From CBDULX01 sp965368175 (GTDB lineage: Bacteria; Pseudomonadota; Gammaproteobacteria; SZUA-229): a stretch of 9,249 nucleotides of DNA. Below the pieces are notes generated by a model. That model searched no databases and was not told where the DNA came from. It was given only the letters and a program-made list of their open reading frames with translations. The stretch is taken from contig CBDULX010000121.1 in NCBI GenBank assembly GCA_965368175.1, positions 1 to 9,249 of the forward strand. The letters run 5' to 3'. A program made the position numbers and the translations under genes. This document shows, piece after piece, positions 1 through 6,288 of the stretch (position 1 is the first letter of the stretch; every line of letters begins with the position of its first letter).

Positions 1-166
1 CCAGTAACTCAACTTCTTCACCGAATTTGTAGTAATTGTTGAGATATTCGATAGCCGCTATACCTATACCTTCATCTTCGATTAACACATTTCCCAGGCC
101 CAGCACCAGTATGGGTGCCGGTTTACCATAGTCTTCATGCAACCATGTACTGGCATTATCTTTCAT
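1..166 (-). CDS. hybD: Hydrogenase maturation endopeptidase, N-terminal part (HybD/HyaD family)
   Basis: Only the first 55 codons are inside the window; the gene continues past position 1. The start codon overlaps the hybC stop by one base (TGATG at 168-164), which implies translational coupling and co-expression of the protease with its substrate. After a 17-residue lead the protein reads ILVLGLGNVLIEDEGIG (residues 19-35), the N-terminal signature of the Ni-dependent proteases that trim the C-terminus of [NiFe]-hydrogenase large subunits. Glu32 aligns with E. coli HybD Glu16, one of the nickel-sensing ligands; the Asp and His ligands would lie outside the window. By family knowledge it acts in the cytoplasm on HybC after the Ni-Fe centre is inserted. 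Relative to HybD from memory, the N-terminus is about 16 residues longer. The order hybC-hybD matches the E. coli hyb operon. Confidence 0.93.
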   Translation of the reverse strand, partial: MKDNASTWLHEDYGKPAPILVLGLGNVLIEDEGIGIAAIEYLNNYYKFGEEVELL

Positions 167-1893
167 CAGAAACTCACTCCACAATTTGCACCGACACCAT
201 GAACTTTTACGATTTCTTTCTGTTCTGTATCGACCATGTGGATCGCACAGGCCAGACAGGGGTCGAATGAATGGATGGTTCGTATGACTTCTAGGGGTTT
301 TTCTGGATCATCCACCGGGTTATCCATCAGGGAAGCTTCATACGGTCCTGGCTTATCATCCTCGTCTCTGGGACTTGCATTCCAGGTACTGGGCACGACG
401 GCCTGATAATTGGCTATTTTTCCATCCCTGATGACTATCCAGTGCGATAACACACCTCTGGGTGCTTCATGATAACCAAAACCTCTAACTTCTTCTTTTG
501 GAAACACCGGCTGATTAAAGGTTGCGTAATCGCCATTACCAATGTTTTCCATCAGCAATTGCCATTGATGACCCAGTGTTTCATGTAATACCGCGGTTCT
601 TACCGCACGGGCGGCATGTCGACCAATGGTGGAATGCAATGCTGATACTGGGATGGTCGTTTTGGCTATACTGCCCACTATATCCAGTGCTGTTTTTAAA
701 TGCCGCTGGGTAGGCTCGTGACCTGCCGCGACCATGGCCAGTACATTAGCCAGAGGCCCTACCTGGACACGTTCATCATAAAAAGTCGGAGCTTTAACCC
801 AGGAGTATTTTTCATCATCATTGAAGTCGGTGTACTCGGGGATGGTTTCACCATCATAGGGATGCAGCGCACCTTTACCACCCTGGTACCAGGCGTGTTT
901 CACACTTTCTTTTACGCCCTGTTCAAAATAGGAATCCTGATAGCTATTAATCGGTTTGTAGGTAGAAAGATCGCCCTGGTGAATATAACCACCGGGCAGT
1001 TCAAATTGAGTTCCCATGGTATCGATGGGCAGATCGGGTACCGACAGATAATTGGTGATGCCAGCGCCATAATTGGTCCAGTCGGCATATAATCCACCGA
1101 TCGCGGCGACATCCACCAGATAGACCTTATTAACAAAGTCACCCATTTCATCGATAATGCTTTTAATTTTAGTCAGCCGTTCTATGGTCAGCGTTGACTG
1201 GCTGTCCATATTAATAGCATTGGCCACACCACCCACGGCCAGGTTCTGGATGTGGGGCGTTTTAGAACCCAGTATGGATACAATCTGGTTGATCTTGCGT
1301 TGATAATCCAGCGCCTGAAAATAATGAGCGGCAGCCATCAGGTTGACTTCAGGCGGTAACTTCATCGCCTTATGACCCCAGTAACCACTACCAAACACAC
1401 CCAGCTGGCCACTGCTGACAAAGCTGGCCAGTTTTTCCTGCACCTGCTTAAAGTGCTGGGCACTGTTCATTGGCCAGTCGGATAAACTCTGTGCTATGCC
1501 GGCGGCTTTTACAGGGTCTGCATCGAGCGCGGACACAATATCTACCCAGTCCAGGGCGGATAGATGATAAAAATGCACGATATGATCATGGATACCGTGA
1601 GCAGTAATAATCATGTTGCGTATATATTGCGCATTCAGCGGCACTTCAAGTTTCAGCGCATTTTCCACTGAACGTACTGAAGCTATGGCATGAACGGTGG
1701 TACAAACACCGCAAATCCTCTGGGTAATCACCCAGGCATCTCGGGGATCTCGGCCTTCGAGTATCAGTTCGATACCGCGCCACATTTGCCCTGATGACCA
1801 TGCTTTGGTGACCTTGCCGTTATCGATTTCGCAATCAACGCGCAAGTGCCCCTCAATTCGAGTCATGGGATCTATGACAATACGTTTGGACAT
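166..1893 (-). CDS. hybC: [NiFe]-hydrogenase large subunit, group 1c (HybC type)
   Basis: A 575-residue catalytic subunit that binds the Ni-Fe(CN)2CO centre and splits H2 reversibly. The N-terminal motif RICGVC gives Cys61 and Cys64; the C-terminal motif DPCLACAIH gives Cys546 and Cys549, completing the four nickel ligands. Other family blocks seen are RIEGH near residue 12 and EAPRGVLSHW before the C-terminal third. Maturation should cut after His552 and release a 23-residue peptide, longer than the 15 residues I recall for E. coli HybC and containing Cys571. There is no signal peptide, as expected for a subunit that crosses the membrane by hitch-hiking with the Tat signal of HybO. The start is set by GAGGA at 1901-1905, seven bases before ATG. 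It follows hybB by 40 bp and overlaps hybD by one base. Length agrees with E. coli HybC (567 residues from memory). Confidence 0.96.
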   Translation of the reverse strand: MSKRIVIDPMTRIEGHLRVDCEIDNGKVTKAWSSGQMWRGIELILEGRDPRDAWVITQRICGVCTTVHAIASVRSVENALKLEVPLNAQYIRNMIITAHGIHDHIVHFYHLSALDWVDIVSALDADPVKAAGIAQSLSDWPMNSAQHFKQVQEKLASFVSSGQLGVFGSGYWGHKAMKLPPEVNLMAAAHYFQALDYQRKINQIVSILGSKTPHIQNLAVGGVANAINMDSQSTLTIERLTKIKSIIDEMGDFVNKVYLVDVAAIGGLYADWTNYGAGITNYLSVPDLPIDTMGTQFELPGGYIHQGDLSTYKPINSYQDSYFEQGVKESVKHAWYQGGKGALHPYDGETIPEYTDFNDDEKYSWVKAPTFYDERVQVGPLANVLAMVAAGHEPTQRHLKTALDIVGSIAKTTIPVSALHSTIGRHAARAVRTAVLHETLGHQWQLLMENIGNGDYATFNQPVFPKEEVRGFGYHEAPRGVLSHWIVIRDGKIANYQAVVPSTWNASPRDEDDKPGPYEASLMDNPVDDPEKPLEVIRTIHSFDPCLACAIHMVDTEQKEIVKVHGVGANCGVSF

Positions 1894-1933
1894 GGTTTGC
1901 TCCTCATAAATAAACTTGTATCTGTTACGGCTA

Positions 1934-3067
1934 TCATGCGCGGTGTAATACTGGCAGTCGTTTCACGAAAATCAGGTACAGCATGACTTCCAGTGAGAAG
2001 ATCCCAAGAGTAAGCAGCATTTCCGTTACTGAGGGGAAGTAACTCCAGCTTCCACCCGCAGTCGGGTGATAACCCACAATATAAATATTTAATCGATACA
2101 CAGATCCCGCCAGCAGTAAACTAATGGCCGAAATGAAAATCATGCGCGGATGTATGCAGTAGGCTTTGCTGGACAGTAGCACCACCGGAATAATAAACAG
2201 CAGCATCTCGATCCAGAACATCAGCGCATCGAGATTAGTGGTAAATGCCAGGCCCCAGGCACCACGATAAGTTAAATCAGCCACACGAATCGTCAGATAC
2301 ACCAGCGCCACAATCCAGGCTACTCGTGAAATTTTGGCCAGTAACGGCGTCTCCATCGGGCGTTTCAAACCCTTGGAAGACAAGATTGATTCAAACGGTA
2401 CAATGGCATAACCCATGAGCAGTGCACTGATTAAAAACAGCGGGGGTAATAACTGAGTTTGCCAGAGCGCAGAAATCTGATGGCCGGCAACAACAGCCAG
2501 GGTGCCCAGTGATGACTGATGCATGGTGGGCAACAAAATGCCTACCGCAATAAAGAAGAACAGTACCTTGTTCAGTTTCTGGTGGATATTTTTCAGGCCG
2601 AAGCGCTCCAGAAATGCCGGAGAAAACTCTATAGCCAGTACCATAATGTAGGCCATGACACACAATGCCACTTCCAGCATCACTGAATTGAACTGCATGT
2701 ATCCGGGCCATAACAGAGCCCAGAAATTCCAGTAGCGACCCAGATCAATCATTACGGCCAGACCGGCCAGACCATAACCAAACAAACCGGCCATCATCGC
2801 AGGCCGTACCAGCGGATGATATTCACCCTTGTTCAGTAAATACACCAGCAGTGCCAGAGCATAACCGGCACAGCCAAAGGCAGTACCAATCATGACATCA
2901 ATCACAATCCAGATACCCCAGGGATAACCGTCGTTCAAATTGGTCACCGGGCCTATACCCATGACCAGTCGAGCCAGCAAAATAGCCATGGCTATCATGA
3001 ATAACAACGACAGGAACATAAATGGCCTGGTTAATATTTTTCCACCAACGGGTGCATGTTCGCTCAT
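1934..3067 (-). CDS. hybB: Hydrogenase integral membrane subunit HybB (NrfD/PsrC family)
   Basis: A 377-residue hydrophobic protein with roughly ten predicted transmembrane stretches (near residues 15-37, 51-78, 90-108, 130-148, 166-183, 200-224, 247-264, 279-299, 307-323 and 346-368). It is recognised as HybB by its place between hybA and hybC and by NrfD-like segments such as the N-terminal GYPWGIWI and the EFSPAFLERF loop. By family knowledge such subunits bind no haem and carry electrons from the ferredoxin-like partner to the membrane quinone pool; E. coli HybB is also linked to proton movement. Its ATG overlaps the hybA stop codon (ATGA at 3067-3064), so translation is probably coupled to hybA. 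Length is close to E. coli HybB (about 392 residues from memory). Substrate quinone cannot be read from the sequence. Confidence 0.93.
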   Translation of the reverse strand: MSEHAPVGGKILTRPFMFLSLLFMIAMAILLARLVMGIGPVTNLNDGYPWGIWIVIDVMIGTAFGCAGYALALLVYLLNKGEYHPLVRPAMMAGLFGYGLAGLAVMIDLGRYWNFWALLWPGYMQFNSVMLEVALCVMAYIMVLAIEFSPAFLERFGLKNIHQKLNKVLFFFIAVGILLPTMHQSSLGTLAVVAGHQISALWQTQLLPPLFLISALLMGYAIVPFESILSSKGLKRPMETPLLAKISRVAWIVALVYLTIRVADLTYRGAWGLAFTTNLDALMFWIEMLLFIIPVVLLSSKAYCIHPRMIFISAISLLLAGSVYRLNIYIVGYHPTAGGSWSYFPSVTEMLLTLGIFSLEVMLYLIFVKRLPVLHRA

Positions 3068-4059
3068 GATTCCCCCTCACCTGATGAATCGTCTTCATCA
3101 TGGGAATGCTGTGTATTTTTATGGACAACAAAAGCCAGGCCACTGAGTAATATGGCTGGCGCTATCATCCATTTGTAGAGAGTATGCTGAATACCTTCGG
3201 CTATAGATGGATAACTGTAATCCGGCACATTAGTGGGCAACCCGAGTTTGTCGAAGGGTACGGCCGACATATACAGAATCTGCGTACCGCCTAATTCATT
3301 CAGGCCATACACATGCTGTTTGTATTGCGGAATTTTTGCTTCATGGGGTGGCCGGTTTGCACCCAGCTTGCCCCTTGGGAAAACATGTGTCTCGCCGGCT
3401 GCTTTTTCCAGCCGTTTGCTGGCTTCCTGTTTTAGATCAGACACCTTGCCAAACAAGGTAGCGCCTGTGGGGCAAACATCGCAACAGGCGGGGATTTCTC
3501 CTTTGGCCTGCAGGTGTACACAGAATTCGCATTTTTGAATCTGCCCAAAGGCTTCGTCGTATTCGTATTTGGGTATACCGAAGGGACAGCTGTAGACGCA
3601 GTAACGGCAGCCTATGCAACGGTCTTCATGGTGTTCAACAATGCCGGTAACCGGGTCCTTAGTCATGGCACTGACCGGGCAGACCGAAACACAGGATGGA
3701 TCGACACAGTGCAGGCAATGGCGCTTCATAAAAGCAAAACCATTGGTCTCCTGGTCTTTGTGCTCACCCTTGCCTTCTTTATAGAGTTTTATAATGTTGA
3801 TAGTATCACCGGAAGTTTCTACGGGTAGATCCCATAAACTCTGCTCAACACTGGCCTCTATTGGCATACCATTGGCATCTTTGCAGGCCACCATGCAGGC
3901 CTTACATCCGATGCATAAGGTCGAGTCATACAGCATACCTACAGCGTCGGGCGACAGGGGTATGTTGTCACGTTGCAGTGCCCGAGCCTGTTGACTACAC
4001 AGTGCTGTGCCAACACCGGTGGCGGCAATTTTTAAAAAGTCTCTGCGATTGAGTGTCAT
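3064..4059 (-). CDS. hybA: Hydrogenase Fe-S electron carrier HybA, Tat-exported
   Basis: A 331-residue protein that should carry electrons from the hydrogenase small subunit to HybB at the periplasmic face. It starts with a Tat signal (LNRRDFLKIAATGVGTAL, Arg5-Arg6). All 16 cysteines for four [4Fe-4S] clusters are present: Cys49/52/55/59, Cys115/118/123/127, Cys148/151/154/158 and Cys177/180/192/196, the last in the CX2C-X11-CX3C arrangement typical of FdnH/DmsB/HybA-type proteins. Cys193 is additional. A C-terminal hydrophobic helix (about residues 297-314) probably anchors it, followed by an acidic Ser/Asp/Glu tail. The start is supported by AGGAG at 4069-4073, which overlaps the hybO stop codon. 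The gap to hybO is 11 bp and the overlap with hybB is 4 bp. Length matches E. coli HybA (328 from memory). Confidence 0.95.
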   Translation of the reverse strand: MTLNRRDFLKIAATGVGTALCSQQARALQRDNIPLSPDAVGMLYDSTLCIGCKACMVACKDANGMPIEASVEQSLWDLPVETSGDTINIIKLYKEGKGEHKDQETNGFAFMKRHCLHCVDPSCVSVCPVSAMTKDPVTGIVEHHEDRCIGCRYCVYSCPFGIPKYEYDEAFGQIQKCEFCVHLQAKGEIPACCDVCPTGATLFGKVSDLKQEASKRLEKAAGETHVFPRGKLGANRPPHEAKIPQYKQHVYGLNELGGTQILYMSAVPFDKLGLPTNVPDYSYPSIAEGIQHTLYKWMIAPAILLSGLAFVVHKNTQHSHDEDDSSGEGES

Positions 4060-4070
4060 GACCTGGACTC

Positions 4071-5216
4071 CTATTCCTTCTCGTCATCAGAAGCATGCTC
4101 ATCATCCTTACCCAGTCGGCTTGCCAGTACACCACCGGCACCTATGGCCAGGCCACCAAGGCCTGCTGCCAATGCTGCAGCTCCCGGCGTCACGCCTGTA
4201 CCAATGTTATGATTGATACCAACATAAGTATCGGGTGGTGTCTGAGTCCTGACATCTGATAGCTCATGAATGCCCTTGCTGAATCCCACACCTTCTTCGG
4301 TGCAGCCAATACAGGGGTGACCGGTTCCGACCGGCCAGGCACCCGAACCCACATCACCAAATAAAATGGAAGGGCAATTAGCAAAGGTTTCGGGGCCCTT
4401 GCAACCCAGTTTATACAGACACCAGCCCTGACGATGACCTTCATCGCCAAAATTAATGGCAAACCGACCAGCATCGAAGTGCGGACGTCGTTCGCAGTTT
4501 TCATGGATCAGACGGTTGTAGGCAAATTTAGGACGGTTTTTGTCATCCAGCTCAGGCAAACGCTTGAAAGCCAGGAAATGCAATACCGTAGATAAGAAGT
4601 TATATGGATTGGGTGGGCAACCTGGAATATTAACAATGGTTTTATCCGGTAGTATTTCGGATACCCGAGCTGCCCCGGTTGGGTTAGGTCCTATAGAAGG
4701 AATACCACCCCAGGAAGCACAGGAACCTATAGCGATAATGGCAGCTGCACCCTCGGCCGCCTCGGTCACATGTTCCTGCATGGTTTTACCGGCAACCTTA
4801 CAGTAAATTCCACCATCTTTGGTGGGAATCGAACCATCGACGATTAGCAGATATTTACCGTGGTTCTGCTTCATGGATGCATGTTTAAAGTCTTCAGCCT
4901 GATGGCCGGCACCGACGCAGAGTGTTTCATGATAATCCAGAGAGATCGCATCCAGAATCAGTTGCTCCAGAGTTGGATGCGTGGAGCGTAATAACGATTC
5001 AGTACAACCGGTACATTCCTGTGCCGAAAGCCAGATTACTGGAGGTCGCTGAGGATCAGAGGCAGCTTCTGCCAGGCGTATTCCTGCGGTAGCTGATAGA
5101 CCCATGGTCGCTGCAATACCGGTGCAGAATTTCATGAAATCTCGTCGTGAGATTCCGTTAAGACTGCCGACATACTCATCCGGCTCTGCTAATAGTTCGT
5201 CGAAGTTAACAGACAT
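4071..5216 (-). CDS. hybO: [NiFe]-hydrogenase small subunit, group 1c (HybO type)
   Basis: The Fe-S partner of HybC, 381 residues from the ATG chosen here. A longer reading from TTG at 5243 exists but lacks a ribosome site, whereas GGAGGT at 5221-5226 sits just before this ATG. The N-terminus has a Tat signal (SRRDFMK, Arg24-Arg25). Proximal cluster ligands are Cys68, Cys71, Cys166 and Cys200; distal ligands are His238, Cys241, Cys266 and Cys272; the medial [3Fe-4S] ligands are Cys281, Cys302 and Cys305. The two positions that carry extra cysteines in oxygen-tolerant enzymes are Gly70 (CTGC) and Gly171 (CASWGG), so a standard oxygen-sensitive proximal [4Fe-4S] cluster is expected. A C-terminal Ala/Gly-rich helix (about 343-369) should anchor it in the inner membrane. 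Long identical stretches to E. coli HybO as I recall it (for example DKNRP, NCERRPHFDAGRFA-like) make orthology very likely. First gene of the operon. Confidence 0.96.
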   Translation of the reverse strand: MSVNFDELLAEPDEYVGSLNGISRRDFMKFCTGIAATMGLSATAGIRLAEAASDPQRPPVIWLSAQECTGCTESLLRSTHPTLEQLILDAISLDYHETLCVGAGHQAEDFKHASMKQNHGKYLLIVDGSIPTKDGGIYCKVAGKTMQEHVTEAAEGAAAIIAIGSCASWGGIPSIGPNPTGAARVSEILPDKTIVNIPGCPPNPYNFLSTVLHFLAFKRLPELDDKNRPKFAYNRLIHENCERRPHFDAGRFAINFGDEGHRQGWCLYKLGCKGPETFANCPSILFGDVGSGAWPVGTGHPCIGCTEEGVGFSKGIHELSDVRTQTPPDTYVGINHNIGTGVTPGAAALAAGLGGLAIGAGGVLASRLGKDDEHASDDEKE

Positions 5217-5220
5217 TTCA

Positions 5221-5226
5221 ACCTCC
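5221..5226 (-). promoter_or_regulatory. Shine-Dalgarno that fixes the hybO start
   Basis: GGAGGT on the minus strand lies four bases before the ATG at 5216. This near-perfect site favours that ATG over the in-frame TTG at 5243, which has only an A+T-rich stretch and a small hairpin upstream. Confidence 0.8.
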
Positions 5227-5245
5227 AGGATAAAATTATTCAATA

Positions 5246-5261
5246 CCGCCCGTTAAGGCGG
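5246..5261 (-). other. Small GC hairpin in the hybO leader
   Basis: CCGCC and GGCGG pair perfectly around a six-base loop (TTAACG as read on the minus strand). If transcription starts near 5341 this hairpin lies in the leader, about 20 bases upstream of the hybO Shine-Dalgarno. There is no T-run at once after it, so it is not a terminator; a role in mRNA stability or translation is only a guess. Confidence 0.35.
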
Positions 5262-5348
5262 CTGTTCAGAGGGGGAGTGCTACAGCCTAGCGATTGATTT
5301 CGACCATCCTGGAATGACACATATGCTAGTTATTCGTCTTACTTTGGG

Positions 5349-5354
5349 AGTCTA
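5349..5354 (-). promoter_or_regulatory. Candidate -10 box of the hyb operon promoter
   Basis: TAGACT on the minus strand matches TATAAT at four of six positions. It would set a start near 5341, placing the FNR-type site at about -41.5, the class II position where FNR replaces a -35 element. The call rests mainly on that spacing. The leader to hybO would be about 125 nt. Confidence 0.45.
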
Positions 5355-5375
5355 GTAGCTGATAAAAAGATCGTT

Positions 5376-5389
5376 TTGATCAAGATCAA
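5376..5389. promoter_or_regulatory. FNR/Anr-type operator, perfect consensus
   Basis: TTGAT-CAAG-ATCAA matches the FNR-family consensus TTGAT-N4-ATCAA at all ten defined bases. FNR and Anr are oxygen-sensing [4Fe-4S] regulators that activate anaerobic genes, which fits an uptake hydrogenase expected to work without oxygen. The site lies about 160 bp upstream of hybO and 224 bp upstream of the divergent gene. A Dnr/Nnr-type NO-sensing regulator could bind the same sequence, so which family member uses it is not settled. Confidence 0.85.
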
Positions 5390-5409
5390 AAGAAATAAAA
5401 CAATTCTTA

Positions 5410-5415
5410 TATACT
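5410..5415 (+). promoter_or_regulatory. Candidate -10 box facing the 5613 gene, phased to the FNR site
   Basis: TATACT matches TATAAT at five of six positions. The centre of the FNR-type site lies 27.5 bp upstream of its first base, within a base or two of class II spacing. Such a promoter would start near 5422 and leave a leader of about 190 nt. A+T-rich DNA yields such boxes by chance, so confidence is low. Confidence 0.3.
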
Positions 5416-5478
5416 GATATATAAAACTTATAGTCACTTAGTTAATTAATTATATAGCTAATAATCGGCCATCTATAG

Positions 5479-5508
5479 TTGACTTGTTTAGTTGGTTATT
5501 CTGACAAT
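5479..5508 (+). promoter_or_regulatory. Candidate sigma70-type promoter for the 5613 gene
   Basis: TTGACT (5479-5484, five of six) is followed after 18 bp by GACAAT (5503-5508, four of six). A start near 5515 would give a leader of about 100 nt. A further lone TATACT at 5542-5547 has no good -35 partner. Which of these is used cannot be decided from sequence. Confidence 0.3.
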
Positions 5509-5612
5509 TAAGCATTCACAGTAACCGGCTTACTCTTTTAATATACTGGCTGGAACCACCAGGCCTTAGCCGAATGAATGAACTAAAACAGGCCAGCGAC
5601 TACTAAAACACA

Positions 5613-6038
5613 ATGAACCTGGAAAACAAACTCAAAACCTATTACATAACAGCCATACTGGGTGTCGTTTTTGCAGTGGTTGGCTTTAGCTATAATGCCT
5701 GGCGGCTGGAAGCTACTGAAGATAACAACAATATAAGAACCGCCTCTTTTGAAGTTTTAAAAGAACTTGCTGAGCTGGAACAACTCATCTATTCAGGATT
5801 TTATGATCGCAACCTCAGTGAAGGAAACCCGAGGAAAGGCTGGGTTAAAGTAGGATTGATTCTGGATCTGAGCAGCTTAATCAGTGACTCAGTTAATCGA
5901 CAGGCAAAAGAACTGCAAAATAGCTGGTCAGAACACTGGAACCGGTTTAGCTCCGAACAAACCTCGACCGATCGGCTGATCTCGGACATTGAACATATTC
6001 GCAGTGAAATAAAGCTTGTTTTAAAAACACTAAATTAG
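5613..6038 (+). CDS. Small single-pass membrane protein, unknown function
   Basis: I do not recognise a named family. The 141-residue product has a short N-terminus with two lysines, one hydrophobic helix (about residues 11-27, ITAILGVVFAVVGF), and a soluble part of about 110 residues that is helical in character, with Leu/Glu-rich stretches (48-60 and 121-140) and conserved-looking Trp77, Trp105 and Trp109. The charge pattern (positive before the helix, acidic after it) suggests an uncleaved anchor with the C-terminal domain in the periplasm, but this is inference. ATG is the only Met codon in the frame; an in-frame TAA lies six bases upstream and no clear Shine-Dalgarno is present. It diverges from hybO and may share the FNR-type site. 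The stop codon lies inside one copy of an 11-bp direct repeat. Confidence 0.75.
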   Translation: MNLENKLKTYYITAILGVVFAVVGFSYNAWRLEATEDNNNIRTASFEVLKELAELEQLIYSGFYDRNLSEGNPRKGWVKVGLILDLSSLISDSVNRQAKELQNSWSEHWNRFSSEQTSTDRLISDIEHIRSEIKLVLKTLN

Positions 6039-6180
6039 AGGTCGCTACTAGTCAGAAGCAACCTGATCATAAAATTTAAACTATGCCACGGAGTCACAGA
6101 GTACACAGAGTGTTTACTAAAAGATATTTCTCTGTGCACTCCGTGACTCTGTGGCAAATCTATTGATTTTAAATTAGAGG
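6031..6180. mobile_element. Possible small palindromic insertion bounded by 11-bp direct repeats
   Basis: TAAATTAGAGG occurs at 6031-6041 and again, identical, at 6170-6180. The 128 bp between them contain the long palindrome at 6085-6155 and no coding sequence. This looks like a non-autonomous, MITE-like or REP-like insertion with a target duplication. However, the palindrome does not reach the direct repeats (43 bp on the left, 14 bp on the right), and the repeat is A+T-rich, so chance is possible. The left copy covers the stop codon of the preceding gene, whose reading frame would be kept by such a duplication. Confidence 0.35.
6085..6155. repeat. Long imperfect palindrome built from CAC(A/G)GAGT units
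   Basis: Two 26-bp arms (6085-6110 and 6130-6155) are inverted copies with three differences, all transitions, around a 19-bp A+T-rich loop. In RNA from the plus strand one difference is a G-U pair and two are A-C mismatches; on the other strand two become G-U pairs. Each arm is itself a run of three related 8-9 bp units (CACGGAGT, CACAGAGT, ACACAGAGT on the left). I recall very similar CACAGAG-rich palindromes dispersed between genes of many bacteria, so this is probably an interspersed repeat family; that needs a search of the rest of the genome. No T-run follows on either side, so it is not a standard intrinsic terminator. Confidence 0.8.
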
Positions 6181-6264
6181 ATGTCAGCTCTTAGGAAAAC
6201 TTTATCTCGGATTAAGTACAACGGAATGGATAACACCGATTTTACTGAAGATTGATGGCATAAA

Positions 6265-6286
6265 AAAAGGGCCTTGCGGCCCTTTT
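6265..6286 (-). terminator. Intrinsic terminator after the H1-like gene
   Basis: On the minus strand AAAAGGGCC-GCAA-GGCCCTTTT forms a nine-pair stem with a GNRA-type GCAA loop, followed by a run of seven T in total (plus-strand A6262-A6268). It begins two bases after the stop codon of the minus-strand gene. On the plus strand TTTTAATTATTTTTT follows, so it may also stop transcripts from the left. Confidence 0.9.
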
Positions 6287-6288
6287 AA

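Larger units (their letters stand above)
5217..5612. other. Divergent intergenic control region between hybO and the 5613 gene
   Basis: This 396-bp gap carries the hybO ribosome site, a small GC hairpin, the FNR-type site and candidate promoters in both directions. The middle (about 5361-5460) is strongly A+T-rich with runs such as TTAATTAATTATATA, as is common for open or curved promoter DNA. I see no gene, tRNA or terminator here. Confidence 0.7.

Noticed and set aside
522..1092. Plus-strand ORFs opposite hybC
   Set aside because: These are antisense shadows of the large-subunit gene, with low-complexity, unrecognisable translations.
4071..5216. Oxygen-tolerant group 1d (HyaA/HoxK-type) assignment
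   Set aside because: Both supernumerary cysteines are absent, and the operon has hybA and hybB rather than a cytochrome b gene.
5217..5243. Longer hybO reading from TTG at 5243
   Set aside because: It is a rare start without a Shine-Dalgarno, whereas the ATG at 5216 has GGAGGT at proper distance and leaves a normal Tat signal.
5295..5340. Possible sigma54 promoter in the hybO leader region
   Set aside because: No GG-N10-GC spacing near a TGGCAC/TTGC-like pair could be found.
6085..6155. Palindrome read as a CRISPR repeat or as an intrinsic terminator
   Set aside because: There are no evenly spaced repeats with unique spacers, and no T-run follows either arm.
6181..6255. 24-codon ORF starting ATG at 6181 (MSALRKTLSRIKYNGMDN...)
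   Set aside because: The AGAGG touches the ATG with no spacer, it lies beside a repeat, and it has no recognisable features; treated as chance.
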